DNA of 64,000 nt from Dermatophagoides farinae (lineage: Eukaryota > Arthropoda > Arachnida > Sarcoptiformes > Pyroglyphidae). The translations under genes were made by a program, and so were the position numbers. This document shows, piece after piece, positions 62,419-64,000 of the stretch. Under the pieces are notes generated by a model. That model had not been told where the DNA came from. It searched no databases and was given only the letters and a program-made list of their open reading frames with translations. The stretch spans positions 8,578,001 through 8,642,000 of the forward strand of contig NC_134677.1 in NCBI RefSeq assembly GCF_024713945.1. The letters are read 5' to 3'. Every line of letters begins with the position of its first letter. The stretch's first letter is position 1.

Positions 62419-64000
62419 CTGGTGATGATGATGATTTTTATTAAATTAAATTGAACGATTCAATGAATGTGAATTTGTTTATCAATATAATGCAGGCGCT
62501 TGTATAATTCATGTACGGATTGTTTTGTTTATGCGAAAGAATCAATTTGTTGTACACAAAATCCAAAATTCTATTGGCTACAAATGATCACAAAACGAAA
62601 ATTTTATATAAGTAAAAATCGTATGTACCGTCGTTTGTTCACCAAAAAAAAAAAACGATCCGTACCGAACAAAGTATTACCGACGAATGAACACTACAGA
62701 GATAACTCATCATCATCATCATCATATGATGGTTGTTGTTGATGGTGATGATGATGATGACAATATAACCGCCGTGTATGTTCAATATAACATCAACTGT
62801 TGTTTTTTTTGTTGTTGTTGTTGTTTGCTATTTTATTATGAAAATAAAAGATGAACAATTTTTAGCTAGTGTGTTTGATGGTGTGAAAGGCATTTTGCCA
62901 AAAAAATGAGGTCCAACAACAACAGCAACAACCAAAAAAAAAAAAATCCCGTGTATTCGTAAACGATACGATTCTATATCGGTTGTGTGTGTGTGTGTTG
63001 CATACTTCTAAGACATAGACTTCTACGATGACGACGACGACGACGATTCCTATAAATTTCGATTCAAACTCTAATCTCATGAATCCAACAAACAAACCGA
63101 GAAAAAAAAATTTTTTTTTTTATCTACAACTACATTTTTGTCAATTAAAGAACTACACACGACACGACTCCACACAACTAGGGCCACAGCAGCAGTGGCA
63201 ACAACAAAAAAAAACATAGGCAGTAGCAACCGGAACTAGTTAATATAAAACTATGACGTGTGATTCGGTTATGATGATAAAATGAATCAACACAACAACA
63301 TCGTCGCAGAATCATCATCATCATCATCGTTGATATATGAAGATCATTGCCAAACCGAAAAATGAAAAAAAAAGACAACAGCAACATTGTGTATCCGGGC
63401 TGCTAATACATTTTCATTGGAAGACCAAAAAAAAAAAAAAAAAACCAATTCCACTACCATCTCCGAAATTGATCCATAATAAAGAAAATTATATAGTGGT
63501 TGTGGTTGATAGTGGTGGTAGAGGCGTATTTATATATCTGGATTATTTTTCAATTTTGTTGTTGCAGGTTTTTTTTTCACTAGATTATCTCCACAAACAC
63601 AAAAAAAATGACAATTTTTCATTCCAATTTCAATAATTTCTAGTAATGGACAAATAAAAAAAATTTCAATTCTCAATTGGGCCATTGACCTGGAAAATTT
63701 TATCAATAAATGATGATCATAATCATTAGAAATAAAAAAAAAACTTTACTTACCTTGTCGACCATTTCAGCATCGATGTGACCAATGCATATATACACAC
63801 ACACACATACACAGAATTGATGATACGAATGATTACATCTGGGCCGTGTGGATAGTGGTTGTTACGTGTGTTGCATTTGTTTGTTTGTTTGTTTTTTCTT
63901 TTTTCTTGGATTCAATTTTTTTTCTCTTTCAATAATCACATCAAGAGATAATAAACAACCACTTGATATTTTTTTTTTCGCAAATATTTATAGAACAAAA
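62419..64000. other. Right-hand spacer, no confirmed gene
   Basis: Microsatellites and A/T runs dominate. Small plus-strand frames at 62500–62742 and 63337–63636 have no domain signal. A minus-strand donor-like word (GTCGACAAG|GTAAGT, donor at about 63754) could end a first coding exon of the gene to its left, but no protein similarity supports it. Confidence 0.45.

Overview
This is eukaryotic nuclear DNA. Genes are split by GT–AG introns, most only 45–110 bp long. The sequence is strongly AT-rich and saturated with simple repeats such as (GAT)n, (CAA)n, (CA)n and A/T runs. Compact housekeeping genes, very AT-rich spacers and a protostome-type alpha-adrenergic-like octopamine receptor suggest an arthropod, and I would guess an astigmatid mite of the Dermatophagoides/Sarcoptes type. 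The species is inference; no diagnostic marker is present.

Layout. 0–5.8 kb: spacer holding a decayed deoxynucleoside kinase fragment (about 1826–2239). 5.9–10.6 kb: a dense housekeeping island with PSMD4/Rpn10 (-), RPL26 (+, 3 exons), RPL13A (-, intronless) and CWF19L2 (+, 3 exons). PSMD4/RPL26 and RPL13A/CWF19L2 are head-to-head pairs, and RPL26/RPL13A meet tail-to-tail. 11.5–16.1 kb (-): one long gene for a secreted low-complexity protein rich in Gly/Tyr/Asn, then Ser/Thr/Glu, interrupted by an apparent one-base frameshift near 13466. 16.1–45.7 kb: about 29.6 kb with no recognisable coding gene. 45.7–51.9 kb (+): an eight-exon GPCR of the OAMB/Oct-alpha1 class whose exon phases join to an intact 742-residue protein. 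51.9–54.5 kb: spacer. 54.5–60.6 kb: a second housekeeping island with PUF60/Half pint (-, five exons including a short first exon found by phase matching), PUS1 (+, two exons) and a BTB–BACK protein (-, two exons). 60.6–64 kb: spacer with an unusual tandem-repeat patch and one tentative Cys-rich exon.

The housekeeping genes act in protein degradation (PSMD4), translation (RPL26, RPL13A), splicing (CWF19L2, PUF60) and RNA modification (PUS1). Nothing suggests a shared pathway beyond promoter sharing. The octopamine receptor stands alone behind the large gene-free interval, a usual arrangement for a neuronally regulated gene with remote 5' exons or enhancers.

The points most worth following are: the frameshift UUU-UAG site in the secreted-protein gene; the greatly enlarged second extracellular loop of the octopamine receptor; a perfect inverted repeat with an octamer (ATGCAAAT) in each arm at 29174–29202; three CTCF-core-like sites in the spacers; and an identical 12-base pyrimidine-rich element about 100 bp upstream of both ribosomal-protein start codons. 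I found no clearly new multi-gene system in this window.
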